Of a stretch of 64,000 nucleotides of DNA, positions 32,576 through 41,237 are shown in pieces. Location: contig PEAC01000004.1 in assembly GCA_002753305.1 (NCBI GenBank), forward strand, positions 1 to 64,000. Reading direction: 5' to 3'. This DNA is from Nitrospirae bacterium MYbin6 (GTDB lineage: Bacteria > Nitrospirota > Thermodesulfovibrionia > Thermodesulfovibrionales > Magnetobacteriaceae). Position numbers and translations under genes: made by a program. A model generated the notes under the pieces. That model was not told where the DNA came from. It did not search any database and was given only the letters and a program-made list of their open reading frames with translations. Every line of letters starts with the position of its first letter. The stretch's first letter is position 1.

Positions 32576-34324
32576 ATGTCTGATGTGAGTGTGAAAAAAG
32601 GTTTGGCAAAGGGATTGATAAAGCTGACGGTGCTGTTAGGCATAGGCTTTATATTCCTGTTATTATTAGGAAAGATACTTCCAGCGCCAACAGAAGACGG
32701 TTACAGGCTTTTCCCCGTTATTGGGAGCAGGGTATGGGTGTGGATAATAGCGCAACTTCACCTGAACTTTGCGGCCTTTGTACTGGGTGTGCCGATTTTT
32801 GCCGTTTCGATGGAGTATTTAAGTTGGAGGCGTAAAGACGACAGACTAGACCGTATCGCATATGATTTTACGAAATTATTCACACTGGCCTATACGATTA
32901 CGGCGTCCATAGGCACAGTTCTGTTGATTAGTCTGCCGCTGTTGTATCCTAAGTTTATAGACCATATGATGAGGATACTTGGGCCGACATGGTGGCTTTA
33001 TATTGCATTTATGTATGTCGAGGTAATTGTCTGCTATTACTATTATTACTCGTGGCACAAGATGAAGGATAAAAAGGGGGCTCACGTAGCCATCGGAGGC
33101 CTTTTAAACATAATGGGTACGATAATGCTCCTGATAACGAGTGCGTGGGTCGGCTATATGACAACCCCGGGCGGTGTGTCTGAGACGGGTGAACTGGTAA
33201 ACAGGTGGCAGGCCGTGAAGACCTTTATGTGGATTCCCCTGTCGCTGCACAGGCTGGTTGCAAACGTGGTCTTTGGCGCTGGCATCGCCGCAGCATATGC
33301 CGCGTACAGATTCATAGCCTCTGAGACGGATGAAGACCGCGCATACTATGATTGGATGGGTTATACGTCGGCGATGATATCCATCGGGTTTTCGCTGCTT
33401 CTGCCCGGTGTCGGCTATCTGCTTGGCGTTGAGATTTATTCGTTTAACGAGCAGATGGGTATTCAGTTAATGGGTGGATTCTTTGCATGGCTATGGGTCA
33501 TGCAGGCAATACTTATCGGGGCTATTCTGATGTTCGTAAACTACTACCTGTGGATATCGTTAAACAAGATGCCCGGGGGTGAGAGATATTTTAAGTATGT
33601 GAAGTTTCTCTTTATAATAATGCTGCTGGGGTACGCCGTATGGCTGACACCACACAGCGTTGCGTTAAGCCTTGATGAGGCCAGAAAGATGGGTACATAC
33701 CACCCGGTGCTTGGCAATCTTGGCGTTATGGCCGCAAAGAACACTGCCGTTGTAATAACCTATTTGGCAACGTTTCTGAGTTTTGCCATATTCAAGATGA
33801 GCAACAAGGAATCCGTCGTGTCGTGGGTAAAGCTGGGCAACGCACTAAGGGGCCTGATAGTGGTAGGCTCGTCAGTTATAATGCTGGCCATAGGCGTCTA
33901 TAGTTATATGGTAACTTCGTCCGTCAGGGTAAAGGTGCTGTCGCCGATACAGTTTGGAATATTCTTCCTGGCGATTATAGCGTTGTTCATCCTGGACGCC
34001 AAGATGTTTAAAGGTGCGAAGATAATAGGTGAGCCAAGGTGGGGTAAGATGCCTGAGCGCTCACAGTACGCGCTGATAGGCATAACCGTAACGTTTACAT
34101 GGCTTATGGGAATGATGGGTTATATGAGGTCAGGTGGCAGACAGTACTGGCACGTATATGGAATAATGAAGGATACGAGTGTGGACGCCTTTTTGCCGAC
34201 ACACGGATATGCCGCCGTGATAACGTCTATAGTGACGGTAATCTTTTATGCCCTGATGGGTTTCCTGTTTTACGGAATAATGAAGCTGGAGAAAAAGGGT
34301 GGACAAGGAGGGGCCAAGGCATGA
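32576..34324 (+). CDS. Cytochrome bd-type subunit I (CydA)-like membrane protein
   Basis: 582 residues with about 14 transmembrane helices. CydA-like features are QLHLNFAAFVLGVPIF (heme histidine near the N-terminus), SLHRLVANVVFG and a C-terminal SGGRQYWHVYGIMK that parallels the GRQPWxIxEV segment of CydA. It is longer than standard CydA and no CydB follows; three c-type cytochrome genes do. Similar CydA-like proteins are multiplied in Nitrospira. Here it is more likely a quinol-oxidising heme-b subunit feeding the periplasmic cytochromes and NosZ than an O2 reductase, though this is inference. ATG 32576 is chosen over one four codons upstream because TGGAG is spaced correctly for it. Confidence 0.82.
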   Translation: MSDVSVKKGLAKGLIKLTVLLGIGFIFLLLLGKILPAPTEDGYRLFPVIGSRVWVWIIAQLHLNFAAFVLGVPIFAVSMEYLSWRRKDDRLDRIAYDFTKLFTLAYTITASIGTVLLISLPLLYPKFIDHMMRILGPTWWLYIAFMYVEVIVCYYYYYSWHKMKDKKGAHVAIGGLLNIMGTIMLLITSAWVGYMTTPGGVSETGELVNRWQAVKTFMWIPLSLHRLVANVVFGAGIAAAYAAYRFIASETDEDRAYYDWMGYTSAMISIGFSLLLPGVGYLLGVEIYSFNEQMGIQLMGGFFAWLWVMQAILIGAILMFVNYYLWISLNKMPGGERYFKYVKFLFIIMLLGYAVWLTPHSVALSLDEARKMGTYHPVLGNLGVMAAKNTAVVITYLATFLSFAIFKMSNKESVVSWVKLGNALRGLIVVGSSVIMLAIGVYSYMVTSSVRVKVLSPIQFGIFFLAIIALFILDAKMFKGAKIIGEPRWGKMPERSQYALIGITVTFTWLMGMMGYMRSGGRQYWHVYGIMKDTSVDAFLPTHGYAAVITSIVTVIFYALMGFLFYGIMKLEKKGGQGGAKA

Positions 34325-34848
34325 AAGGAGGCGCGATAAAACTCTTTTTGGTCGTTGTCGGGATAAACATATTCTTTGCCTATATAGGGCTGTACTTCCT
34401 CCCTCAGTCGCAGTCGCTTCCTCCGAAGACGATAAAGATAGAGAAGGGAATCCCCCAGGACGAACTAATCGCCGTAGGGGAGTCGATAATATTTGGCAAG
34501 GGCCAGTGCATGGTGTGCCACCCGATGAAACCGGAGACAGGCATGAGAGCACCGGCAATCGCAACCATAGGGGCTGAAATGGTTAAATCTGCAAAAGAAC
34601 GAAACATGCCAGTGGAGGCATACGTCTTTGAGGCCCTGGTAAATCCCAGCTCATATATTCAAAAGGGATTTGAGAACATGATGCCCCCGGTACACAAACC
34701 TCCGACATCCTTAACCGAAGGTGAACTGATAGCCGTATCGGCATTCCTGCAGAGCAAGGGGTCAAATATCACGATAAATTATCCCGATTCTGTCCCTGTA
34801 CTGCAAGAAGAGATAACGAAGGAAGCAAAAAAAGGAGGTAGTGGATAA
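34321..34848 (+). CDS. Membrane-anchored monoheme cytochrome c
   Basis: N-terminal membrane anchor (LFLVVVGINIFFAYIGLYF) followed by a single class I cytochrome c domain with CMVCH and a likely distal Met in FENMMPPV. 175 aa. The ATG overlaps the stop of the CydA-like gene (ATGA), and its own TAA shares a base with the next ATG (TAATG), so the three proteins are translated as a set and probably form a complex on the periplasmic face of the membrane. A longer in-frame start at 34099 lies inside the upstream gene and is rejected. Confidence 0.88.
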   Translation: MKGGAIKLFLVVVGINIFFAYIGLYFLPQSQSLPPKTIKIEKGIPQDELIAVGESIIFGKGQCMVCHPMKPETGMRAPAIATIGAEMVKSAKERNMPVEAYVFEALVNPSSYIQKGFENMMPPVHKPPTSLTEGELIAVSAFLQSKGSNITINYPDSVPVLQEEITKEAKKGGSG

Positions 34849-35651
34849 TGCTTAAGATATATCCAATAATAGCAGTTATTGGGCTATTTCTCTCAATCGT
34901 TGCAGTTCTAAGGAAGTCTCCTTTTTTTAACTTCGCAGGGTTGTTGATATTCATCTATGGATTGCTTAAGAGCGCGGAATATATAATGCCGGCACTGCCG
35001 GCGCAGGTAATCCTGATGTACATGGCAATGTGTGTATTTTCCTTGTTTATCTACTTCTCAATACAGGAGGAGACATTCAAGGCATTCCTGGAGCCAATGA
35101 GGGCGGTGTTAGCCGATGACAATAAGAAATTCTTAAGGCTGATAATAGTGTTCGCAGCGCTGCCCCTGTTTGCCGGATACCTGACATATGTCAAGGTGAA
35201 GCCTACGTATAACCCTCCGGTCTCGGCAAGGATAGTGCATCCGGAGCCGCCATCGCAGATGGATTTTAAGGGTAAGACCATGAATGTGCTGGGGCTTGAG
35301 AATCCTCTCAGAAAAGATACGGCCAACTTTGCCAAATATGTGGAAGAAGGGAAGAAGATATATTACCAGAACTGCTTTTTCTGCCATGGGGACGACCTTG
35401 ACGGCAAGGGGCACATGGCAGATGCCTTTAATCCTGTCCCGCTGCCATTCAGGGGAACGGATACTATAGCCCAGTTGCCGGAGTCCTTTGTGTTTTGGCG
35501 GGTCTCTAAGGGATGGCGCGGCCTTCCCGCGGGATCGGGGCCGTGGAATTCAGCGATGCCGTCTTTCGAGGATTTCCTGACAGAGGAAGAGGTCTGGAAA
35601 GTAATAATGTTCATCTACGAGTCCACTGGCAATAAGCCGAGGAGCTGGTAA
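34848..35651 (+). CDS. Four-helix membrane protein with C-terminal cytochrome c domain
   Basis: Four hydrophobic segments in residues 1-118, then a periplasmic monoheme cytochrome c domain with CFFCHGDDLDGKG and a candidate distal Met in NSAMPSFEDF. 267 aa. Overlaps both neighbours by one base. The membrane part has no motif I recognise; histidines for heme b are not obvious. Likely a structural and electron-transfer partner of the CydA-like protein. Confidence 0.85.
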   Translation: MLKIYPIIAVIGLFLSIVAVLRKSPFFNFAGLLIFIYGLLKSAEYIMPALPAQVILMYMAMCVFSLFIYFSIQEETFKAFLEPMRAVLADDNKKFLRLIIVFAALPLFAGYLTYVKVKPTYNPPVSARIVHPEPPSQMDFKGKTMNVLGLENPLRKDTANFAKYVEEGKKIYYQNCFFCHGDDLDGKGHMADAFNPVPLPFRGTDTIAQLPESFVFWRVSKGWRGLPAGSGPWNSAMPSFEDFLTEEEVWKVIMFIYESTGNKPRSW

Positions 35652-37117
35652 TGAGGAGGTTCTTGAGTATGAGGATTCTTATAGCGGTTCTGTTAGCAAT
35701 GTGTTTCCCTGTGTTGGGGTATGGGGCGGAAAATGCTGCCGGCAACCCGGAGGGAAAGAAGATATATGACGGCTGGTGCGCCCAGTGCCACGGCTACAAG
35801 GGAGACGCGGACTCATTTACAAAGGATGTCTCACTGCCCAAGCCGAGGGACTTTACCTTTGGTTCCTTTAAGTTTCGTTCAACCCCATCGGGCGACCCGC
35901 CCACCAGTGAGGACCTCACAAAGGTCATAAGGAATGGCAATCCGGGCACTTCGATGCCGCCGTGGAGCAGATTCAGCGACGCCGAGGTCAAGGCAATCGT
36001 AGAGCATGTGAAGTCATTCGCGCCGGATACGTTTGCGATGGAGGCGAAACCCATAAAAATCGGCACCCCACCGAAGGCAAGCAAAGAGTTAATCGAAAAG
36101 GGAAAGGCGGAGTTTAAGGCAGCAAAGTGTGTGGACTGCCACGGCAACGCAGGCAGGGGTAACGGTGAGAAGGGCTGGCAGGATGATTTTAAGACCGACT
36201 GGGGCTATGGCATTGCCCCTGCCGATTATACCCACGGCTGGGAACTGAGAAACGGCTCAAGCCTTGAGGACATTTACAGGACAATCTCTGTGGGCCTTAG
36301 CGGCACGCCGATGACATCCTATATGGACTCGCTAAGCGACGACAAGAGATGGGCGCTGGCGCATTTCATCAAATCATTGCAGCTTACAAGGCAACTGGGC
36401 CTGGCGCTGAAGGTTAAAAAGACGGATAACCTGCCCTCAAAGCCCAATGACCCGGCCTGGGAGAAGGTCGATTACATGGACCTCCCAATTGGTGGACAGT
36501 TGATGTTTGATACCCGCGACTTCACACCGGTTATAACAAATGTAAGAGTAAGAGGGCTATATACAACAAAGGAGCTGGCCATATTGCTTCAGTGGACGGA
36601 TAAAAAGCCAAACGATGGCAGCGACGGCAAGCCCACGGACTCAATACGCATTCAATTCCCCGTTAAGAAGCATGAGGCAACGGAATTGCCATACTTCTTC
36701 ATGGGGACAAACAAGGCCCCTGTGAACCTATGGCAGTGGAAGGCCTCGGACATGGACAAAGTCTTCGCGTCAGTGGCTAAAGGCCACGAAAATGTAGAGC
36801 CAATGGAGAAATCTGACGCCACGGCCATGGCATCCTATGACGATGGACTCTACAGCGTTGTCTTTAAAAAGGAACTCAAATCCGCCAAAGACGACCCTGT
36901 GTTTGAGATAGGCAAGTTCATACCATTTTCCATAACGGCCTATGACGGTAGAAACGGTGAGGAAAATATCAGAGGGGCAATCTCTGCGTGGTACTATTTA
37001 ATGATGGAGCCGCCTACGCCGCTGAAAGTATACGTATTTCCACCTGTCATATCCCTTGGCGTGCTGATAGTGGGGATTGGGCTGCATAAGAAACTCAGAA
37101 AAAATAAGAGGGGATAG
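35651..37117 (+). CDS. Diheme cytochrome c fused to EB_dh (NxrC/DMSO-reductase-gamma-like) heme-b domain
   Basis: Signal peptide, then two cytochrome c domains (CAQCHGYKGD and CVDCHGNAGRG, distal Met candidates in GTSMPPW and GTPMTSY) homologous to the first cytochrome of the cluster. Residues about 255-455 are an ethylbenzene-dehydrogenase-gamma type heme-b domain (VRVRGLYTTKELAILLQWTD, DSIRIQFP), the fold of NxrC, ClrC and SerC. A C-terminal helix (460-480) anchors it. The protein would carry three hemes in the periplasm and suits a wire between the membrane module and NosZ or the soluble diheme cytochrome. Confidence 0.88.
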   Translation: MRRFLSMRILIAVLLAMCFPVLGYGAENAAGNPEGKKIYDGWCAQCHGYKGDADSFTKDVSLPKPRDFTFGSFKFRSTPSGDPPTSEDLTKVIRNGNPGTSMPPWSRFSDAEVKAIVEHVKSFAPDTFAMEAKPIKIGTPPKASKELIEKGKAEFKAAKCVDCHGNAGRGNGEKGWQDDFKTDWGYGIAPADYTHGWELRNGSSLEDIYRTISVGLSGTPMTSYMDSLSDDKRWALAHFIKSLQLTRQLGLALKVKKTDNLPSKPNDPAWEKVDYMDLPIGGQLMFDTRDFTPVITNVRVRGLYTTKELAILLQWTDKKPNDGSDGKPTDSIRIQFPVKKHEATELPYFFMGTNKAPVNLWQWKASDMDKVFASVAKGHENVEPMEKSDATAMASYDDGLYSVVFKKELKSAKDDPVFEIGKFIPFSITAYDGRNGEENIRGAISAWYYLMMEPPTPLKVYVFPPVISLGVLIVGIGLHKKLRKNKRG

Positions 37118-37123
37118 TCTGCC

Positions 37124-37618
37124 ATTAAAAAGGCAATAACCCTATTTTGGCTGATATTGATTCTGGGCGGGTGTTCCGGTGGCAAGGAACGCCCGGGCCA
37201 GGCAGTGGAGCTGACAAGAAAGCATGCGTGTGCCGTTTGTGGTATGATCCTTGTGGATTTCCCCGGGGCGAAGGGCCAGATTCATTACACGGACGGAAAA
37301 TACGACGTATTCTGTGGAACGATGGACATGTTTTCCTATTATTTACAGCCAGATACGCCAAAGAATGTCTCCTCAATCTTTACAAACGACATGGGCGATG
37401 CAGAGTGGAAGGCCAAGTGGATAGACGCGAAGAAGGCATTCTATGTCTATGCGGAGAAGAAATCCGGGGCAATGGGAGACCCGTTTCTGCCATATCTGGA
37501 TGAGGAAAAGGCGAAGAGTTATGTTGCCCTCTATGGCGGAAAGGTGCTGAGATTTGAAGACATTACCCCCGATATGTTAAAACCCTTTCAGGAGCCTCAC
37601 CTCAAACGCAAGAAGTGA
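37124..37618 (+). CDS. nosL: NosL copper chaperone lipoprotein, probable AUU start
   Basis: NosL supplies Cu(I) to NosDFY/NosZ from the outer-membrane or inner-membrane periplasmic face. The mature protein has the copper-binding CAVCGMILVDFPGAKGQI motif and the later YDVFCGTMDM. A lipoprotein signal KKAITLFWLILILGGC needs residues upstream of the first conventional start (TTG 37157); the frame is open only back to the TAG at 37115, leaving ATT at 37124 as initiator, with GAGGGG ten bases upstream. AUU starts are rare (infC). The gene closes the nos cluster, seven bases after the preceding stop. Confidence 0.85.
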   Translation: MKKAITLFWLILILGGCSGGKERPGQAVELTRKHACAVCGMILVDFPGAKGQIHYTDGKYDVFCGTMDMFSYYLQPDTPKNVSSIFTNDMGDAEWKAKWIDAKKAFYVYAEKKSGAMGDPFLPYLDEEKAKSYVALYGGKVLRFEDITPDMLKPFQEPHLKRKK

Positions 37619-37675
37619 AATCCCAGGTGTATGCGGCAACAGCCCAATAGTGGGCCGCCACCGCCTCAGTTGTCT

Positions 37676-38548
37676 TTATTTACGCGCCGGTGCCTGGTCC
37701 TGGTCATATTCCTTAACGTCGATAAAGGGCATGTTTTGAGAGGTAACCTTGGGCATGATGCCGTTCCACTTGTCTATGGCCTTGATGGTCGCCTCGATTC
37801 TGCGCAGTTTAATGAGATCAGGCGAGATGTTCTCTTTCTGAAGCCTCAGGGCCTCTGCCTCTGCCTTTGCCTGGGTAATCTTTTGTTCGGCCTCAATCTT
37901 GATTCTATCCAAATCCCTCGAAGCCTTTAAGGCAAGCTGCTCGGCGGTTTGTTTGGATTCAATGGCCTCCATGAACAATTTGGAGAATGAGAAATTCATA
38001 ATGGAAAACTCATCCACGACGATTTGATGCTTGATGAGACGCTCAACCAGGCCGCTTTTCATCTCCGAGCTGACTACCGGCCTCTTCGTTATCAACTCCT
38101 CGGCAGTATATCTGGCTGTCACGGCCTTTACGATTTCCTGAACTGCGGGGTCAATTATCCTGTCCTTATAGCTTGTGCCGATAGATTGGTAGATAATGTT
38201 TGCCTTATCGGGAAGGATGTGGTAATTGATAGCGATAACGGAGGTAACCTCCTGCAGGTCCTTCGATGAGGCCTCGGCGTTTGTCTGCGACTTATGCACG
38301 CGGACATCCATCTTGACAACCTTTTGTACTACAGGGATAAGCACATGAATCCCCTCGCCAAGCACAATAGGCTGCACTGCCCCAAAGTTAAGCACAATGC
38401 CCCTCTCTCCGGCTCCAATAGTAATAAACGGGTTGATAATCAGCAGCACCACAACTACTGCAATTAAAACTGTGACGAGCATGTAGGATTTCTTAGTAGC
38501 AAACCCCGGTATTTTCGGCTCATAGCCGTCAAAAATTCCTCCAGGCAT
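37676..38548 (-). CDS. SPFH/prohibitin-like membrane protein
   Basis: One N-terminal transmembrane helix (YMLVTVLIAVVVVLLIINPF) followed by an SPFH/band-7 domain (GERGIVLNFGAV, YHILPDKANIIYQSIG, VVDEFSIMNFSFSK) and a long coiled-coil stretch rich in Glu, Ala and Lys. Prohibitin-type scaffolds organise membrane domains and modulate FtsH. ATG 38548 is chosen because GGAGGAGGG precedes it. Convergent with nosL; the 57-base gap holds a GCCCA-ATAG-TGGGC hairpin that may end both transcripts. Confidence 0.88.
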   Translation of the reverse strand: MPGGIFDGYEPKIPGFATKKSYMLVTVLIAVVVVLLIINPFITIGAGERGIVLNFGAVQPIVLGEGIHVLIPVVQKVVKMDVRVHKSQTNAEASSKDLQEVTSVIAINYHILPDKANIIYQSIGTSYKDRIIDPAVQEIVKAVTARYTAEELITKRPVVSSEMKSGLVERLIKHQIVVDEFSIMNFSFSKLFMEAIESKQTAEQLALKASRDLDRIKIEAEQKITQAKAEAEALRLQKENISPDLIKLRRIEATIKAIDKWNGIMPKVTSQNMPFIDVKEYDQDQAPARK

Positions 38549-38657
38549 AATCCCTCCTCCTCTGAAGTTCATTATAGAGGCTCTCTTGTGTAACGATTTA
38601 AGAGAGCGCTAACCTGAATTGTATTATACACGAATTATTATAATTGATGCTGGATAT

Positions 38658-40346
38658 TCAGATAACCTGGGTGTTAAATAAGATGGAATTATAAAGGCCC
38701 CCGAAGGACTCAGCCAACTTATAAAAGCACGATGCCGACTTGTCCGTCAATGTAAGTCCGCTTGATTGCAACTCCTTCAGCAATTGCTCGAAATCAATCA
38801 GGCCGCACATGTCTTTTGATGTGTTGAGTTGAGTTGCCGCCATTGCCAGCATTAAGTTAATCGCGGCTTCTATCTCTTTAGACGACATAGAGGTCTCGTA
38901 GAGGCTCCTTACTGTGTCCAGTATGTGTCTCAGGTCATATAGCACATTTTCATTCAATTCGATGTGTTTCTTAGTAATTGCCGAGAAAAACGTCTGCCAT
39001 GACGAGCTATCCCAGGTGTCTTTATATGTGACGGCAAATTTATTTGCCAGCCGGATCAGGTCAAACATCTTCTGCAGCTCTTTCTCGAACGTTGTCTTTT
39101 CGGCAGAGCTTGACATTACCTTGTTCCTGCCTCCGTTTTTTGCTGCATACAGCATTACGTCGGCCTTTTTGATCATATCCTCGATACAATTCATGGAATC
39201 GTCACACACGCCAATGCTTACCGTTATCCTGATTTTTAAGCTTGCGGCTGTGATTTCCATACCTTCTATAAAGGCCCGTAATTCGTTAAAAACGCCGTAA
39301 ACTGCATTTCTCTTGATATTTGTCACAAGCACACAGAACTCTTCACCCCCGAATCGCGCGACGATATCTGATTCACGAAAACGATCCTTTAAGACGCCGG
39401 CAATCATTCTTATCACCATATCGCCGACATCGTGTCCATATGTGTCGTTGATTCTCTTGAAATGGTCGATGTCCAGCATGGCAACGGCAGAGTATGAATT
39501 GCCTCTCTTAACGCCGCTCAGGAGTTTTCTCCCCACATCGAAAAAATACCGCCTGTTGTAAAGGCCTGTGAGGTAATCCCTGTTGGATGCCTCCTTATTT
39601 TCATGAATAATCGTAAGCATCTCGATGTTTTGAGTTACCCGGCAGTATAGCTCTTCGGACAGGAATGGTTTCTTGATGAAATCGTTAGCCCCCAGCTTGA
39701 TGAATTTTGCGGAGAGGACTCTGTCTCCATAGCTTGAGATACCGATGATTGCAAGGGCCTCCTTGTCAAACCCGGCACGGACTTTTTTCAATAATTTATA
39801 GCCGTCCATCTCCGGCATATGAATGTCAGTCAGGATGAGTTTGATATCAGGGACTTTTTCCATAATCGACATGGCCTCAAGGCCGTTTGAAGCCTCGTAA
39901 ACCTTATACTGGTGGATTCTCAGGAGTGAACTAAGCTGGATTCTATAACTGCTGGAGTCATCGACGACGAGGACCTTAACAGAGGCATTCGCCTTGATTC
40001 GTTTAATCATGTAAACGATATAGTCAATGCTCCGGGAGTCTTCTTTTAAGACATAATCGACAACCCTTTTTGACCAGATCTTATCGCGAATATCGTCATT
40101 AAGTTCGCTGGTGAAGACAATTGAGGGGATATTTTTCGACAGGACTAAGTCGATGGCCTCACCGTCATTGGCATCGGGAAGGTGGTAATCCAATATTGCG
40201 AAGGAAAAGCCATCAGACTCGACAGCCTTTATAGCCTCGGCATAAGTCATGGCTACTACAACTTCGGTCTGTATCTTCTTTTCGATTTCTTCTTTAAGTA
40301 GATTTGCTAACGACTTGCTGTCTTCAACGACAAGTATCTTATCCAT
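38658..40346 (-). CDS. Tandem-receiver diguanylate cyclase (REC-REC-GGDEF)
   Basis: First receiver (1-115; LVVEDS, FAILDYHLPD) and second receiver (about 120-240; LVVDDSSS, ILTDIHMPEMDG, FIKKPF) precede a GGDEF domain (about 255-415) with an intact RFGGEEF catalytic loop and an RxxD inhibitory site (RESD) five residues before it, so it should make c-di-GMP and be product-inhibited. A C-terminal extension of about 130 residues is alpha-helical and unrecognised. Possibly works with the response regulator and hybrid kinase just upstream on the same strand. Confidence 0.92.
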   Translation of the reverse strand: MDKILVVEDSKSLANLLKEEIEKKIQTEVVVAMTYAEAIKAVESDGFSFAILDYHLPDANDGEAIDLVLSKNIPSIVFTSELNDDIRDKIWSKRVVDYVLKEDSRSIDYIVYMIKRIKANASVKVLVVDDSSSYRIQLSSLLRIHQYKVYEASNGLEAMSIMEKVPDIKLILTDIHMPEMDGYKLLKKVRAGFDKEALAIIGISSYGDRVLSAKFIKLGANDFIKKPFLSEELYCRVTQNIEMLTIIHENKEASNRDYLTGLYNRRYFFDVGRKLLSGVKRGNSYSAVAMLDIDHFKRINDTYGHDVGDMVIRMIAGVLKDRFRESDIVARFGGEEFCVLVTNIKRNAVYGVFNELRAFIEGMEITAASLKIRITVSIGVCDDSMNCIEDMIKKADVMLYAAKNGGRNKVMSSSAEKTTFEKELQKMFDLIRLANKFAVTYKDTWDSSSWQTFFSAITKKHIELNENVLYDLRHILDTVRSLYETSMSSKEIEAAINLMLAMAATQLNTSKDMCGLIDFEQLLKELQSSGLTLTDKSASCFYKLAESFGGLYNSILFNTQVI

Positions 40347-40749
40347 TTATATGTTTCCAGGTATGAATCATAAGTTTTTGTAATATGCCACGGTACATTG
40401 GGTTGCCTATGGCACACTTACCTGCTGATACGAGATAATACGTCTTCGGAGTGTGTATTGTCAAGTGTTTTCTGTAAAGGGGCCTGCGTAATAGCGGCGA
40501 CCGGTGAAAGAGTGGGGGGTCCAACCAGCATATATCACAGTGATAATGCAATAAATACTGCGGGTCCGACCCCGCTCTTACTGTTAGGGATGATCAGATA
40601 CGGCAAAACCGCACTAACCACCGAATTTGTTGCAATAAATATGCCAAAACGCAAATTAAGTTATATCAATAAGTTATGCGTCCTTGATGTTGTCGTAATT
40701 GACACAATATGTAATAAAAACGACACAATTTGTCACTGCCGTATGCGGC
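40347..40749. other. 403-base intergenic region with inverted repeat and paired operator-like sites
   Basis: GAGTGGGGGGTCC (40510-40522) and GACCCCGCTC (40568-40577) form an imperfect inverted repeat that may be a terminator for the upstream regulator gene. Two copies of GACACAATwTGT (40701-40712 and 40722-40733) lie 21 bp apart, two helical turns; each contains a GACA-N5-TGT(C/A) dyad. An open frame of 139 codons on the plus strand runs through here into the next gene and has no coding character. Confidence 0.4.
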
Positions 40750-41229
40750 CTATGTCGACCCCGAAGCCGGTTCAGAAGTCGATTCCTGATTATCCAGATA
40801 CTGGTGGGCGAGGTTAGCCCGTATGGGGTCTGCCGCCTGGAAATATTCTATAATCTTCCCTGCTATTTCCTTGTAGTCAAAAGGTTTGACAATGTATCCC
40901 TGAATACCGAGTTTCAGGCAGTCGGTGATTGTGTTTACGTCGGACATTGCGGTAGCCATGATGATAGTGGTATCCCTGTCCCCCCAGTGCTCACGGATAT
41001 GTTTAAGCAGTTCATAGCCGGTCATGTCGGGCATCATGATGTCCAAAATTATAATATCCGGTTTCCAGTGTCCGTATATAGCGAGGGCCTCTTTGCCGTC
41101 AGTGCAGGAGCGCCTTTTGAAGATCATATTGTTTTTAATCCCAAGGTAGTAGAGTCTTCTGGTTTTTTTGTCGTCTTCCACGACTAAAACCCTGATTCTT
41201 TTTAGTAATAGTACTTGTGGTTCTTCCAT
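40750..41229 (-). CDS. Single-domain response regulator
   Basis: A receiver domain with the acidic pocket VVEDDKK, the phospho-acceptor in IIILDIMMPDMTG and the conserved lysine in YIVKPFD, then a 30-residue tail without an output domain. Located eight bases after the hybrid kinase and presumably phosphorylated by it, acting through protein interaction as in CheY- or Spo0F-type relays. Confidence 0.9.
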   Translation of the reverse strand: MEEPQVLLLKRIRVLVVEDDKKTRRLYYLGIKNNMIFKRRSCTDGKEALAIYGHWKPDIIILDIMMPDMTGYELLKHIREHWGDRDTTIIMATAMSDVNTITDCLKLGIQGYIVKPFDYKEIAGKIIEYFQAADPIRANLAHQYLDNQESTSEPASGST

Positions 41230-41237
41230 GGTATCTC

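Noticed and set aside
34099-34320. Extended N-terminus for the monoheme cytochrome gene
   Set aside because: The extension lies within the CydA-like gene and lacks signal-peptide character; the ATG at 34321 with ATGA overlap is far better.
40398-40817. 139-codon plus-strand frame in the intergenic region
   Set aside because: No ribosome site, odd composition, overlaps the 3' end of a clear response regulator gene on the other strand.
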